In this document: piece by piece, positions 23,019-31,587 of the stretch
How positions within the stretch are numbered: position 1 is the first letter of the stretch
Layout of the letters: each line of letters starts with the position of its first letter
From: an uncultured Pseudomonas sp.
GTDB lineage: Bacteria; Pseudomonadota; Gammaproteobacteria; Pseudomonadales; Pseudomonadaceae
Length of the DNA stretch: 40,923 nucleotides
NCBI RefSeq assembly: GCF_946885885.1
Contig: NZ_CAMPHN010000023.1
Location: 1-40,923 of the forward strand
Direction: 5' to 3'
Program-made: the position numbers and the translations under genes
Notes under the pieces: model-generated
Told to the model about the DNA's origin: nothing
The model's input: only the letters and a program-made list of their open reading frames with translations
The model's database searches: none

Positions 23019-23378
23019 CTATTGCAGTTGCCGCTCCGCCGCTGCCGCGCAGCCATTGCACAGCACCGAGGCCGGGTCGACCTGCAAGCGTGCGAGCGGG
23101 ATGGCTTCGCCGCATTGGCTGCAATAGCCGTAGTCGCCGGCGTCCAAACGTAGCAAGGCGCGACGCAGGCGTTCGCGCTCCACACGGTTGCGCGTGTGGC
23201 TGGCATCGAGCATGGCTTGTTGTTGCAGGGCGTCCATGCGCGACAGGCGGCCGACCTTGGCTTGGTCCAACTCGACCGTTCGTTCACGGGTTGGCTCCTC
23301 CTCGCCGAGCCGTTGCAGCTCGGCCAGGCGCTGCTCCAGCAGGCGACGAAAGTATTCGAGGTCCAGTTCGTCGCTCAT
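23019..23378 (-). CDS. DksA/TraR-family C4 zinc-finger protein
   Basis: This 119-residue protein has a coiled-coil-like N-terminal half (LEYFRRLLEQRLAELQRLGE...) and a C-terminal zinc finger CSQCG...CNGC with cysteines at 86, 89, 107 and 110. This is the TraR/DksA fold that enters the RNA polymerase secondary channel. It is shorter than true DksA (about 150 residues) and lacks the canonical DxxDxA coiled-coil tip in an obvious place, so it may be a relative with a local regulatory role. It starts 7 bp after the universal stress gene and is the last gene of the SulP-USP operon. A link to stress-dependent transcription is inferred from its family and neighbours. Confidence 0.88.
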   Translation of the reverse strand: MSDELDLEYFRRLLEQRLAELQRLGEEEPTRERTVELDQAKVGRLSRMDALQQQAMLDASHTRNRVERERLRRALLRLDAGDYGYCSQCGEAIPLARLQVDPASVLCNGCAAAAERQLQ

Positions 23379-23385
23379 GGCCGCC

Positions 23386-24237
23386 TTAGCGCAGGATCAA
23401 CAGGGCTGTGGTGCTGGTGCGCAGCAGGTGACTGGTGGTGCTGCCGACCAGGAACTGGCGAATCCGCGAGTGGCCGTAGGCGCCCATCGCCAGCAGCTCG
23501 ATACCTTGTTCCATCTGGTAACTGTGCAAGGTCGGCTCGACTTCGCCGGCGCGAATCGCCAGGTGCACTTCGCTCGCCGAGCCTTGCAACAGGGCCTTGG
23601 CGGCTTCGAGTTGCGCCCAGGTGTCGCTGGTGTCGGCGCCGACCATCAGCAGGTGGCACGGCAGCCCCTTGAGCAGCGGGCTGGCGGCGACCATTTCGAC
23701 GCCTTTGCGCGCAGTGGCGCTGCCGTCGTAGGCGAACATATAGCTCTGCGGCGGCCTGAACTCGCCGCAACTGACCAGAATCGGCCGGTGCAGCGTGCGG
23801 ATCACGCTTTCCAGGTGGCTGCCGACCAATTGGCTGAGGCTGTCGCTGGTCTTGCCCTGGCGGCCGATCACCAGCAAGCGGATATCCTGTTCCAGCTCGT
23901 GCAGGCAGTCGATCAGGTCGCCGTGGCGCTGGCGCAGTTGCGCCGCTTCTATGCCATCGGCCTGCACCCGCTCGCGCGCCGCCTCGAGCATCAGGCGGCC
24001 TTGTTCCATGGCGATCTTGTGCCGTTGCTGATCGAGGCCGGCCAGCTCTTCGAGCAGATGCTCGCGGCTGCCCAGACCGATATTGCCGGTCAGGTCCGGG
24101 CTGACCGGGTACTGCAGGTCGTCGAGGACGTGCAGCAGGGTCAGTGGCGCGGCCAGGCGCAGGCTGGCCCAGGCGGCGTAATCGCAGACCGCGGCGGTGG
24201 ATTGCGAACCGTCGATACAAGCCATTACGTGGGTCAT
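23386..24237 (-). CDS. Tandem-domain universal stress protein
   Basis: This 283-residue protein has two UspA-like domains in tandem. The first begins MTHVMACIDGSQSTAAVCDY and the second begins near PILVSCGEFRPPQSYMFAYDGSA. The second domain closes with ELLAMGAYGHSRIRQFLVGS followed by TTSHLLRTSTTALLIL, the usual nucleotide-binding end G.[YG]GHSR...G..[ST]. The first has a less canonical end (LLVIGRQGKTSDSLSQLVGS). It is encoded 12 bp after the SulP transporter, and the gene pair is common, suggesting that the stress protein modulates the transporter or responds to the same condition. It lies in the middle of a three-gene operon with the DksA-like gene. Confidence 0.9.
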   Translation of the reverse strand: MTHVMACIDGSQSTAAVCDYAAWASLRLAAPLTLLHVLDDLQYPVSPDLTGNIGLGSREHLLEELAGLDQQRHKIAMEQGRLMLEAARERVQADGIEAAQLRQRHGDLIDCLHELEQDIRLLVIGRQGKTSDSLSQLVGSHLESVIRTLHRPILVSCGEFRPPQSYMFAYDGSATARKGVEMVAASPLLKGLPCHLLMVGADTSDTWAQLEAAKALLQGSASEVHLAIRAGEVEPTLHSYQMEQGIELLAMGAYGHSRIRQFLVGSTTSHLLRTSTTALLILR

Positions 24238-24249
24238 GGAACTCTCCTG

Positions 24250-25737
24250 TTAGTGGCCTGACAGCAGGTCGGTGGCGTTTTCCTTATCGTGTACACCAAA
24301 GCGGTCGACGATGGTGGCGCTGGCCTGGTTGAGCCCCAATACCTCGACCTCTGTGCCTTCGCGGCGCAGTTTGATCACCACCTTGTCGAGCGCGGCGACC
24401 GCGGTGATGTCCCAGAAATGCGCGCGGGACAGGTCGATGATCACCTTATCCACCGCCTCCTTGAAATCGAAGGCGCCGATGAACTTGTCAGCCGAGCTGA
24501 AGAACACCTGTCCCACTACAGTGTAGGTGCGCTGAGCGCCGTCGTTGTCGGCCGCAGAATCGATATAGAGAAAGTGGCCGATCTTGTTGGCGAAGAACAT
24601 CGCCGCCAGCAGCACGCCAACGAACACGCCGTAAGCCAGGTTGTGAGTGAAGACGGTGACCGCCACCGTGGCAAGCATGACGATGTTGGTGGAAAGCGGG
24701 AATTTTTTCAGGTTGCGGATCGAATCCCAGCTGAAGGTGCCGATCGACACCATGATCATCACCGCCACCAGCGCGGCCATGGGGATCTGCCGGACCCAGT
24801 CGCTGAGAAACACCACCATCAGCAACAGCACCGAGCCGGCGACCAGGCAGGACAGGCGGCCGCGACCGCCGGATTTCACGTTGATCACCGATTGGCCGAT
24901 CATCGCGCAGCCGGCCATGCCGCCCATCAGTCCGGAGGCGATATTGGCCACGCCCTGGCCTTTGCACTCGCGGTTCTTGTCGCTGCTGGTATCGGTCAGG
25001 TCATCGATAATGGTCGCGGTCATCATCGATTCCAGCAGGCCGACCACGGCCAGGGCGGCGGCGTAAGGGAAGATGATCGTCAGGGTTTCCAAGGTCAGCG
25101 GCACATCCGGCCAGAGGAAGATCGGCAGTGTGTCCGGCAGCTCGCCCATATCGCCGACGGTGTTGATATCCAGGTCGAAGTACATGGCCACGGCGGTCAT
25201 CGACAGGATGCATACCAGCGGCGAGGGGATCAGTTGGCCGAGTTTCGGTACATAGGGGAACAGATAGATGATCCCCAGGCCCGCGGCACACATGGCGTAG
25301 ACATGCCAAGTGACGTTGGTCAGCTCCGGCAACTGGGCCATAAAGATCAGAATCGCCAGGGCGTTGACGAAGCCGGTGACCACCGAGCGCGAGACGAAGC
25401 GCATCAGCGAACCGAGCTTGAGGTAGCCCGCGCCTATTTGCAGCACGCCACACAGCAGGGTGGCGGCCAGCAGGTATTCCAGGCCGTGGTTCTTCACCAG
25501 GGTCACCATCAGCAGGGCCATGGCCCCGGTGGCGGCGCTGATCATCCCCGGACGACCGCCGACGAAGGCGATCACCACGGCGATACAGAAGGACGCGTAG
25601 AGGCCGACTTTAGGGTCGACCCCGGCGATGATCGAGAAGGCGATGGCTTCCGGAATCAGCGCCAGCGCTACGACCAGACCGGCGAGCACGTCGCCACGGA
25701 TATTAAACAACCAGGTGTTCTTCAGGCTTTGCAGCAT
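24250..25737 (-). CDS. SulP-family anion transporter with STAS domain
   Basis: This 495-residue inner-membrane protein starts at ATG 25737 ([20 protein letters not shown]). The longer frame to 25845 adds a non-membrane leader without a ribosome site. The transport domain (residues about 10-390) has the family signature [20 protein letters not shown] and many membrane helices. Residues about 395-480 form a STAS domain ([40 protein letters not shown]), which regulates transport. SulP members carry sulfate, bicarbonate or dicarboxylates, and sequence alone does not separate them; the BicA-like subgroup often has a linked universal stress protein, as here. It heads the SulP-USP-DksA operon. The far C-terminus is short. 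Confidence 0.9.
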   Translation of the reverse strand: MLQSLKNTWLFNIRGDVLAGLVVALALIPEAIAFSIIAGVDPKVGLYASFCIAVVIAFVGGRPGMISAATGAMALLMVTLVKNHGLEYLLAATLLCGVLQIGAGYLKLGSLMRFVSRSVVTGFVNALAILIFMAQLPELTNVTWHVYAMCAAGLGIIYLFPYVPKLGQLIPSPLVCILSMTAVAMYFDLDINTVGDMGELPDTLPIFLWPDVPLTLETLTIIFPYAAALAVVGLLESMMTATIIDDLTDTSSDKNRECKGQGVANIASGLMGGMAGCAMIGQSVINVKSGGRGRLSCLVAGSVLLLMVVFLSDWVRQIPMAALVAVMIMVSIGTFSWDSIRNLKKFPLSTNIVMLATVAVTVFTHNLAYGVFVGVLLAAMFFANKIGHFLYIDSAADNDGAQRTYTVVGQVFFSSADKFIGAFDFKEAVDKVIIDLSRAHFWDITAVAALDKVVIKLRREGTEVEVLGLNQASATIVDRFGVHDKENATDLLSGH

Positions 25738-26159
25738 GCTGTATTCCAAAGGCTGGGGTCCGCAGGCGCACGCAGGGCGGCGGATGGGGCTAATAAAAAT
25801 CGAGGGTGCAACGGATATGGCGTCGAGCCGTGAGGGCAGGCGCACATGGGCATGCGACGGCGGAGGAAAAATCCGGCCGGGCTATGCGGGGAGGGGGCGA
25901 AACGCTATGGCGGCGTAGGCAACCAGCGCGATGGTCGGGCCAGTGTCATAACGACCTGTCACTATCCATTCGGGCGAAAAGGCCGGCCACCTTAACACAG
26001 GGTACGGACGTTCGGCACCCGACAGGCCGGCTTGTTGAACTTTAGCGCGGGCCTATCGATCACAACAACGCGCCAACGGATGTTGGTTTCGGTACGACCA
26101 TGCAGTGCATCGGGATCGGCAGACTGCTCCCCACCGCTAGCCCGCGAGAGTAACCCACG
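25738..26159. other. Divergent intergenic region
   Basis: No gene is supported here. The gap must carry the promoters of the leftward SulP operon and the rightward SdiA-regulated-type gene. I see no clear sigma-70 boxes, operator or repeat. A frame extending SulP to 25845 lacks family similarity. Confidence 0.4.
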
Positions 26160-27098
26160 ATGATGCCTGCCGCTAAAGGGATGCTGGAACGGCTTCCGAC
26201 GTTCGGGCCCTGGAAATGGATGCTGTTGCTGCTGCCGTTATTGGCGATTTATCTGACGCATACGTTGCACCTGGATAACCGCCTGTTCTTCTGGATTCAG
26301 ACGTCCCTGCATGAGGCTGCCTGGCAAGGCCGTAGCCTGTGGCTACCGGAATACCGGGTGAGCATCGAGGCGCGCAAAGTGGTGGGGGTCGGGGACAACC
26401 TGTCCGGACTGACCTACGACCAGGACCGCGACCAGCTATGGGCGGTGGTCAATAATCCGGAAGAGCTGCTGACCCTGAGCAAGCAAGGTGAGGTGTTGGC
26501 GCGCTACCCGCTGAGCGGTTTCAGCGACGTCGAAGGTGTTGCCTATCTGGGCGATGACCTCCTGCTGCTGGCCGAAGAACGCGACCATGCGTTGGTGATG
26601 GTCGCGCTGCCGGGTAAGCCCGGCGCACTGTTTCGCGAAGATTACCGGGCGCTGACCCTCGGCATCTCCCTGGACGGCAATCAGGGCTTCGAAGGCGTGG
26701 GCTACGACCGTAGCGGTGACCGGCTGTTCGTGGTCAAGGAGCACTCGCCGCGTAAGCTGTATGAGATCCGTGGTCTGAAAACCAGCCTGAGCGGCGACTT
26801 CAACCTCAAGGTGATCGACCGCGACAAGTGGATTCTGGACAAAGGCTTCGCCACCGACCTGTCGTCCGTGCACTTCGACGAGAGCACCGGCCATCTGGCC
26901 TTGCTCAGCGAGGAGTCGAAGCTGTTGATGGAACTGGACGGCGACACCGGCAAACTGATCAGCTTCCGCTCGTTGCTCGGCGGTTTCGCCGGTTTGCAAC
27001 GCAGTGTGCCGCAAGGCGAAGGCATGGCCCTGGATGCCGATGGCGACCTGTATCTGGTCAGCGAACCGAACCTGTTCTACCGCTTCGAGCGCAAATAG
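26160..27098 (+). CDS. SdiA-regulated-domain (YjiK-like) membrane-anchored protein
   Basis: This 312-residue protein has one N-terminal hydrophobic helix (WMLLLLPLLAIYLTHTLHL) that likely anchors a periplasmic domain. The rest matches the SdiA-regulated/YjiK family, a six-bladed phytase-like beta-propeller: VGVGDNLSGLTYDQDRDQLW, YPLSGFSDVEGVAYLGDDLL, GFEGVGYDRSGDRLFVVKEH and the closing GEGMALDADGDLYLVSEPNLFYRFE. These blades recur with the GL.YD...L..V pattern. The biochemical function of the family is not known. The ATG-ATG start at 26160 has only a weak ribosome site. It is monocistronic and is followed by two palindromic repeats. Confidence 0.85.
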   Translation: MMPAAKGMLERLPTFGPWKWMLLLLPLLAIYLTHTLHLDNRLFFWIQTSLHEAAWQGRSLWLPEYRVSIEARKVVGVGDNLSGLTYDQDRDQLWAVVNNPEELLTLSKQGEVLARYPLSGFSDVEGVAYLGDDLLLLAEERDHALVMVALPGKPGALFREDYRALTLGISLDGNQGFEGVGYDRSGDRLFVVKEHSPRKLYEIRGLKTSLSGDFNLKVIDRDKWILDKGFATDLSSVHFDESTGHLALLSEESKLLMELDGDTGKLISFRSLLGGFAGLQRSVPQGEGMALDADGDLYLVSEPNLFYRFERK

Positions 27099-27117
27099 CC
27101 TGCACAACCCACACCCC

Positions 27118-27142
27118 GTAGCCCGGATGGCATCCGGGCTAC
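27118..27142. repeat. 25-bp palindrome, TAGCCCGGATG family
   Basis: GTAGCCCGGATG faces GCATCCGGGCTAC with one central base, a perfect palindrome 20 bp after the preceding stop codon. It is a likely stem-loop at the 3' end of that transcript and belongs to the dispersed TAGCCCGGATG family in this window. Confidence 0.8.
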
Positions 27143-27153
27143 ACATGCAGCTT

Positions 27154-27224
27154 GTAGCCTGGGTTGAGCACAGCGATACCCGGGGCATCCTTTCCCGGGT
27201 ATCGCTTCGCTCGACCCAGGCTAC
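27154..27224. repeat. 71-bp palindromic repeat (GTAGCCTGGGT family)
   Basis: GTAGCCTGGGT (27154-27164) faces ACCCAGGCTAC (27214-27224), and the inside has AGCGATACCCGGG facing CCCGGGTATCGCT. The whole can fold into one long stem with a small loop near GCATCCTTT. A further partial copy, GTAGCCCG...AATCCGGGAGCG, follows at 27246-27280. Confidence 0.8.
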
Positions 27225-27291
27225 GGATTACCTGTGTTTAGCTCGTAGCCCGAATAAGCGTCAGCGCAATCCGGGAGCGTTCGCCCTGGGA

Positions 27292-27741
27292 TCAACTGCG
27301 CCGGATCAACCAGATACCCGCGACTACCAACAGCAAACCGCCGATTTTGCCGAGGCTGATTGGCGCTTCGCGAAAACCGGCCCAGCCGAAGTGATCGAGG
27401 GTCAGCGCCATGCTCAGTTGGCCGGCGATCACCAGGGCCATGAATAGGAGGGCGCCGACCTTGGGTCCGGCGAAAGCGGCGGTGGCGATAAACATCACTC
27501 CCAGCAGGCCGCCGCTCCAATGCCACCAGGTCAGCCCTTTGAGCGCGCCGAGGCCGGGCACCTCGCGTTGCGCCAGTACCAGCAGCAATAGCGCTAGGGT
27601 GCCGACGGCAAACGAGATCAATGACGCGGCGAGGACGCTGGATACCTGCTTGGCCAGTTGGCCGTTAATCCCCGCCTGCAACGGCAGGCAGGCGCCGGCA
27701 ACGAACGGCAGGGCGAGTAACCACCAGATTGGCGCGGGCAT
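27292..27741 (-). CDS. DMT-type membrane protein, YdcZ/DUF606 family
   Basis: This protein of about 149 residues is almost wholly membrane-embedded, with five helices: PIWWLLALPFVAGACLPLQA, VLAASLISFAVGTLALLLLV, HWSGGLLGVMFIATAAF, VGALLFMALVIAGQLSMAL and IGGLLLVVAGIWLI. The motif LPLQAGINGQLAKQ near the start and the half-length size identify the YdcZ/DUF606 branch of the drug/metabolite transporter superfamily. Such half-size proteins usually act as dimers. ATG 27741 follows GGAGATGCC; the longer frame to 27783 is disfavoured. The substrate is unknown. Confidence 0.87.
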   Translation of the reverse strand: MPAPIWWLLALPFVAGACLPLQAGINGQLAKQVSSVLAASLISFAVGTLALLLLVLAQREVPGLGALKGLTWWHWSGGLLGVMFIATAAFAGPKVGALLFMALVIAGQLSMALTLDHFGWAGFREAPISLGKIGGLLLVVAGIWLIRRS

Positions 27742-27818
27742 TGCGGCATCTCCATTGGCGCGAGGCCGGCGATTATGCCGCAATGTTTGTCTGGTTGGTC
27801 AGCTCTTTGGCACTGCTG

Positions 27819-28691
27819 TTAGGGCCACTGCATTTCGCCCTTGAGCACCTTGGCGCTCAGTTCCAGGCTGCTGGCGTCGAGCAAGGCCGGGTACTTAGCT
27901 TGCATCGCCGCGATCAGGCTCTGGCTGTCCTTGGCTTTCGGTAACTCGGCTTCCAGGGTCAGCAGGTAGTCGCGGGTAAAGCGCAGGTCGTCCAGGGTCT
28001 GCTTGGGCTGGCCCAGGTAATGGCCGGGGATCAGCATGGTCGGTTGCAGGGCTTCGAGCTGATCAAGGGATTTGCGCCAGGACTGGCGCGCTTCGACGGT
28101 CTGCGCATCGGCGATCCAGGGGTGGATATTGGCGTAGCTGAGCACGCCGCCGACCACGGTTTTGATACTGGGGATCCACAGGCTGGTGTGCTTGGGGTCG
28201 TGGCCGATCAACTGCAGGCTTTGTCCTTCCAGGGTCAGGCTGTCGCCTTGCAGGGCTTGCGGCACCAGGGTGCGCTGCGGCGCGCTGTCCTTGAGGATCG
28301 GTCCCCAGTACGCCAGCTTCGGCTCTCGGCTTTTCTCGATATAGGCGACGGTTTCAGCCGTGGCCAGTACCTTGGCCTCGGGGTAGGCGCGGGTCAGGGT
28401 GTCGAGGCCGAAGTAGAAGTCGGGATCGCCGTGGCTGATAAAGATCGTGGTCAGGTTTTTGCCGCTGGCCTGGATGCGCTCGACCAGATGCTGAGCCTCG
28501 CGGGTGGAGAACTGGGCGTCGATCAAGATCGCGTCGCGCTCGCCGCTGATCAGTGTCGAGGTGACCGGGAATACCGCGCTTTCGCCAGGGTTGTACACCT
28601 CGACGCTGAGCGGTTGTGCCAGGGCGGCGGCGCTGCCAGCGAGCAAAGCGGCGCCGGCGACGAGTTGGCGAACGATACGGGTAGTGGACAT
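27819..28691 (-). CDS. Exported MBL-fold metallohydrolase with altered metal motif
   Basis: This 290-residue protein has a signal peptide ending AAALA and a metallo-beta-lactamase fold: STLISGERDAILIDAQFSTR, TTIFISHGDPDFYFGLDTL, VVGGVLSYANIHPWIADA and TMLIPGHYLG. The usual HxHxDH metal motif reads H87-G-D-P-D-F92. Only the first His and the Asp remain; Asp replaces the second His and Phe replaces the last. Later ligands (SLWIPS, VVGG, IPGH) are present. It may bind a single metal or differ in chemistry. ATG 28691 follows AACGGAGGTCAAC, an excellent ribosome site. It is transcribed divergently from a LysR regulator 98 bp away that probably controls it. Confidence 0.88.
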   Translation of the reverse strand: MSTTRIVRQLVAGAALLAGSAAALAQPLSVEVYNPGESAVFPVTSTLISGERDAILIDAQFSTREAQHLVERIQASGKNLTTIFISHGDPDFYFGLDTLTRAYPEAKVLATAETVAYIEKSREPKLAYWGPILKDSAPQRTLVPQALQGDSLTLEGQSLQLIGHDPKHTSLWIPSIKTVVGGVLSYANIHPWIADAQTVEARQSWRKSLDQLEALQPTMLIPGHYLGQPKQTLDDLRFTRDYLLTLEAELPKAKDSQSLIAAMQAKYPALLDASSLELSAKVLKGEMQWP

Positions 28692-28789
28692 GTTGACCTC
28701 CGTTTGAGTTGTGGAGGGATCTTAGTTGCTTTAATTGGTGCCAAAAGCCCATTAATCTGCACATGTTTATTGCGTATATCGAGCGAATA

Positions 28790-29689
28790 ATGGATCGATT
28801 GACGGCAACCCGGGTATTTGTCGAAGTGGTGGACAGGGGCAGCCAAACGGCCGCTGCCGAGGCGCTGGAAATGTCGCGGGCGATGGTTTCGCGCTACCTC
28901 GCCGAGCTGGAAACCTGGGTCGGTGCGCGGCTGTTGCACCGCAGCACGCGCAAACTGAGCCTGACCGGCGTTGGCGAGCAGCTGATGCCGCAGTGTCGGG
29001 AAATGCTTACGGTGGCCGAGAGCATGCAGGGCGTCAGTGCGGCCGGCGATATCGCGCCGCGCGGCAACCTGCGTATCGCTTGCAGCCAATCCTTCGCCCA
29101 AGCCTGGTTGGTGCACGAGCTGAACGCCTTTATCGGCCTGTACCCGCAGGTCGGCATCGATCTGCTGATCGGCAGTCAGGCGGTCAACCTGGTCGAGGCG
29201 CGGGTCGACATGGCGCTGCGCATCACCAATCAACTCGACCCCAACCTGATTGCCCGCCAACTCGCGGTATGCCGCTCGGCGGTATGTGCCACGCCGGCTT
29301 ATCTCGCGAAGCACGGCAGGCCGCAGCACCCTGAGGATCTGGCCCAGCATAATTGCCTGAGCTACGCCTATTTTGGTCGCAGCATCTGGGAGTTCACTCG
29401 CGCCGGTGAGCCGCATGCTGTTGCGGTAAGCGGCAACCTCAGCGCCAACGAATCCATGGTGCTGCAGGAGGCCACGCTGGCCGATGCCGGCATCAGTCTG
29501 CAACCGCTTTACTCGGTCGCCGGGCTGCTGCGTTCGGGGGCGCTGGTGCGGCTGCTGCCCGAATATCAGCCGCAGGAACTGGGCATTTATGCGCTCTATG
29601 GCACGCGCCGGCAAATGCCACCGGCGCTGCGCGCTTTGCTGGATTTTCTGCTCGAGCGGCTTGCCGAAAAGCCGGATTGGGACCGCTGA
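28790..29689 (+). CDS. LysR-family transcriptional regulator
   Basis: This 299-residue protein has an N-terminal winged helix-turn-helix (MDRLTATRVFVEVVDRGSQT, AAAEALEMSRAMVSRYLAEL, ETWVGARLLHRSTRKLSLTG) and a C-terminal effector-binding domain starting near residue 90 (GNLRIACSQSFAQAWLVHEL). I use ATG 28790 because the helix-turn-helix begins right there; the longer frame to 28709 adds an unrelated leader. The ligand region resembles the CrgA-type LysR group. It is divergent from the MBL-fold hydrolase, the classic LysR-target layout, so that hydrolase is the likely target. The inducer is unknown. It ends 4 bp before the stop of the convergent GNAT gene. Confidence 0.92.
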   Translation: MDRLTATRVFVEVVDRGSQTAAAEALEMSRAMVSRYLAELETWVGARLLHRSTRKLSLTGVGEQLMPQCREMLTVAESMQGVSAAGDIAPRGNLRIACSQSFAQAWLVHELNAFIGLYPQVGIDLLIGSQAVNLVEARVDMALRITNQLDPNLIARQLAVCRSAVCATPAYLAKHGRPQHPEDLAQHNCLSYAYFGRSIWEFTRAGEPHAVAVSGNLSANESMVLQEATLADAGISLQPLYSVAGLLRSGALVRLLPEYQPQELGIYALYGTRRQMPPALRALLDFLLERLAEKPDWDR

Positions 29690-29693
29690 GCCG

Positions 29694-30179
29694 TTACAGC
29701 GCTTTATCGAATTGCAACAACGCCACCCTGGCGCCCTGCGGATCGCGGCGTTCGACCAGGCCGCTGAGCGCGTAGCCCAGCGCGGGGTAGAGCAGCAGGC
29801 CGGCACTGTTGGCATTGAAGCAGGACACGCGCATGCGGCTGGCCTGGTGCTGTTCGCGCGCCAGTTGCTCCATGGTCGTCACCAGATAGCGCGCGACGCC
29901 CCGGCCGCGTGCCCAGGGCGCGATCATCAGGTTGCCCAGGGCGCAGCTCTCGCCCTGCTGCCATTGGTAGAAATTGGCGAAGCCGGCGACCCGGCCATCC
30001 AGCAGCGCCACCGTGCTGTCGCGGCGTTCGGCCATGGCCGCGGCCAACTGCTCGGCATCCAGCGGCCAGACCGCCTTGGGGTAGCAGAAAAACAGCTCGT
30101 CGGCGTTCTGCGGGAAGGTGACGACTTCGGGCAGGTCGTCGAATGTGGCCGGGCGGTGGCTGAGCGGGTCGGTAGACAT
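29694..30179 (-). CDS. GNAT-family N-acetyltransferase
   Basis: This 161-residue protein has the GNAT fold. VALLDGRVAGFANFYQWQQG is the central strand, and CALGNLMIAPWARGRGVARY contains the acetyl-CoA-binding R/QxxGxG/A loop (ARGRGVA). The terminal NANSAGLLLYPALGYAL is the family helix-strand. The acceptor cannot be predicted. ATG 30179 follows AAGGACAACTCCC; the longer frame to 30329 runs into the repeat element at 30268-30351 and is rejected. It converges with the LysR gene with a 4-bp gap. No operon partner. Confidence 0.88.
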   Translation of the reverse strand: MSTDPLSHRPATFDDLPEVVTFPQNADELFFCYPKAVWPLDAEQLAAAMAERRDSTVALLDGRVAGFANFYQWQQGESCALGNLMIAPWARGRGVARYLVTTMEQLAREQHQASRMRVSCFNANSAGLLLYPALGYALSGLVERRDPQGARVALLQFDKAL

Positions 30180-30267
30180 GATGGGAGTTGTCCTTGTTTT
30201 GTCGTCCGGGTTTAGGTTTCGGTCCTGTGTTTGCAAAGATCGTCGGAGTGCCGAGCCACAGCAAGAA

Positions 30268-30351
30268 CTAGTGTCCCGTCCACCATCATGTGTCGGTTTA
30301 ATGCCGGCCCCTCCCACGGACTGCGACAAATGATTCGTGTCGCGACACTAG
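30268..30351. repeat. 84-bp MITE-like element with 27-bp imperfect terminal inverted repeats
   Basis: CTAGTGTCCCGTCCACCATC at the left end and the complement of the right end (CTAGTGTCGCGACACGAATC) match at 8 of 8 terminal bases and about 20 of 27 overall. The centre contains CCCCTCCCACGGA, shared with the repeat at 17253. It has no coding capacity and lies between a GNAT and a DUF4136 gene, both on the minus strand. The ends start CTAG, which may reflect the target or the terminal base pairs. Confidence 0.6.
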
Positions 30352-30381
30352 GCGTCCCCCAGGCTCCTGCATGTCGAGGGG

Positions 30382-30945
30382 TCAATGCGGTGGGTATTGA
30401 CTGAGGATCTTCGCCACTGTGGCGCGAATCGCCGCTTCGCGCTCGGCCGGTGTGGGTTGTCCGCTGCGCAGGATCTGCTCGGCACTGCCGCGCCAGACCA
30501 GCTTGCCGTCTGTGGCGTCGAGCAGGTCCACCTGCAAGGTCGCGACCTGATAGTCCAGGGTGCGGGTCTCGACATAGCTCGGGCCGCCCCAGAAACCGCC
30601 GCGCCAAGGGTCGCCCCAGGCGCCGCCGAAGTGGGTGCTGACCTGTTGCTGGCGGTTATCGACGATCAGCCACGCCTGCACCTTGAGATCGCCCGGGGTG
30701 CCGGCGGGGGCCGGACGCAGGCCGCGTTGGTCAAGCTGTTCGCCGATCGCGGTACGGATGCGTTGTCTGCTCAGGTCGCTGTCGAGCCGCGGGTCGTCGG
30801 GTTTGAACTGCACGGCCGGCTCGCCCCAGCTCCAGCTGCGGTAGGCCGAAAAGTCGCGGTTAGGGTCGAAGTCGCGCTCCAGCTGCACGTTCTGGCAGGC
30901 GCTCAGGATCAGCAGTAGCGGCAGGATCAGCAGTAGTGGACGCAT
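30382..30945 (-). CDS. DUF4136 lipoprotein (downstream copy)
   Basis: This gene encodes 187 residues with signal MRPLLLILPLLLILSACQN (lipobox LSAC). The mature domain is DUF4136: [60 protein letters not shown], a Gly/Trp-rich loop (WGDPWRGGFWGG), TLDYQVATLQVDLLDATDGK and LVWRGSAEQ. It lies 17 bp downstream of a paralogue with the same domain and is therefore in a two-gene operon. DUF4136 lipoproteins are thought to sit at the outer membrane, but their function is not known. GGAGAACCGCC precedes ATG 30945. Longer frames upstream overlap the paralogue and are rejected. Confidence 0.9.
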   Translation of the reverse strand: MRPLLLILPLLLILSACQNVQLERDFDPNRDFSAYRSWSWGEPAVQFKPDDPRLDSDLSRQRIRTAIGEQLDQRGLRPAPAGTPGDLKVQAWLIVDNRQQQVSTHFGGAWGDPWRGGFWGGPSYVETRTLDYQVATLQVDLLDATDGKLVWRGSAEQILRSGQPTPAEREAAIRATVAKILSQYPPH

Positions 30946-30962
30946 GGCGGTTCTCCGAAAAA

Positions 30963-31559
30963 TCAGGGGGCCGGCGGGTAATCGGCGAGGGCGCGTTGCA
31001 GCGCGCTGCGCAGGGCCTGCGGGCCGCGGCCCAGCGCTTCGGCGCTGCCGCTCCAGACCCGTTGGCCGTCTTCGGCATCGCGCATTTCGATACGCACCAC
31101 TATGACCTCTTCCGTGTAACTGCGCACCAGCGGCGCGCTGCCCCACAGGCCGCCGCCGTGGCCGTAGCGACCATGCCCGTAGTAGCCACCTCCGTAGTGG
31201 CCGGCATAGTCATCGACGACCTGGCGCACGCGGCTTTCCTGGTACAGCTCGGCACTCACCTGGAGATCGCCCGCGGCATTCGTCTTGGCCGGGCGCAAAC
31301 CGCGCTGATCGAGGGCGTTGCTCAACGCCTCCTGCAGTTGCTCGGCGCTGGCCCAGGCGTTACCGGCTGGTCGCTGCACCCAGCTCCAACTGCGGTAGCG
31401 GCCGTAGTCCCGCTGTGCGGCGGGGTAGGCGCTGAGATCGAGGTGTTGCGCCGCCTCTGGCGGGGCCGGCGGCAAGGGGCTGGACTCGGCCGTATAGGGA
31501 TTGCGGCTTTGGCAGGCCAGCAGGGCGGGTAGCAGGAGCAGAAAGGACAGGGGCTTCAT
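30963..31559 (-). CDS. DUF4136 lipoprotein (upstream copy)
   Basis: This gene encodes 198 residues, starting [20 protein letters not shown], a lipobox LLAC. It shares the DUF4136 order with the downstream gene: [55 protein letters not shown], a glycine/tyrosine/histidine-rich loop ([18 protein letters not shown]), [20 protein letters not shown] and SAEALG. The Gly/His/Tyr loop is longer than in the partner and could bind metal or another protein. The N-terminal 40 residues are a Pro-rich spacer. The tandem pair points to duplication with divergence and probable joint action in the envelope. Confidence 0.9.
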   Translation of the reverse strand: MKPLSFLLLLPALLACQSRNPYTAESSPLPPAPPEAAQHLDLSAYPAAQRDYGRYRSWSWVQRPAGNAWASAEQLQEALSNALDQRGLRPAKTNAAGDLQVSAELYQESRVRQVVDDYAGHYGGGYYGHGRYGHGGGLWGSAPLVRSYTEEVIVVRIEMRDAEDGQRVWSGSAEALGRGPQALRSALQRALADYPPAP

Positions 31560-31587
31560 GGTTTTCCTACCTCTTAGAGGTCAACCC

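Noticed and set aside
24289..25833. 514-codon plus-strand frame opposite the SulP gene
   Set aside because: It is rich in His/Gln/Gly as expected for an antisense shadow and the SulP gene on the other strand is unambiguous.
27154..27224. Possible tRNA or riboswitch because of the strong stem
   Set aside because: It is a simple palindrome with no cloverleaf or aptamer features and belongs to a dispersed repeat family.
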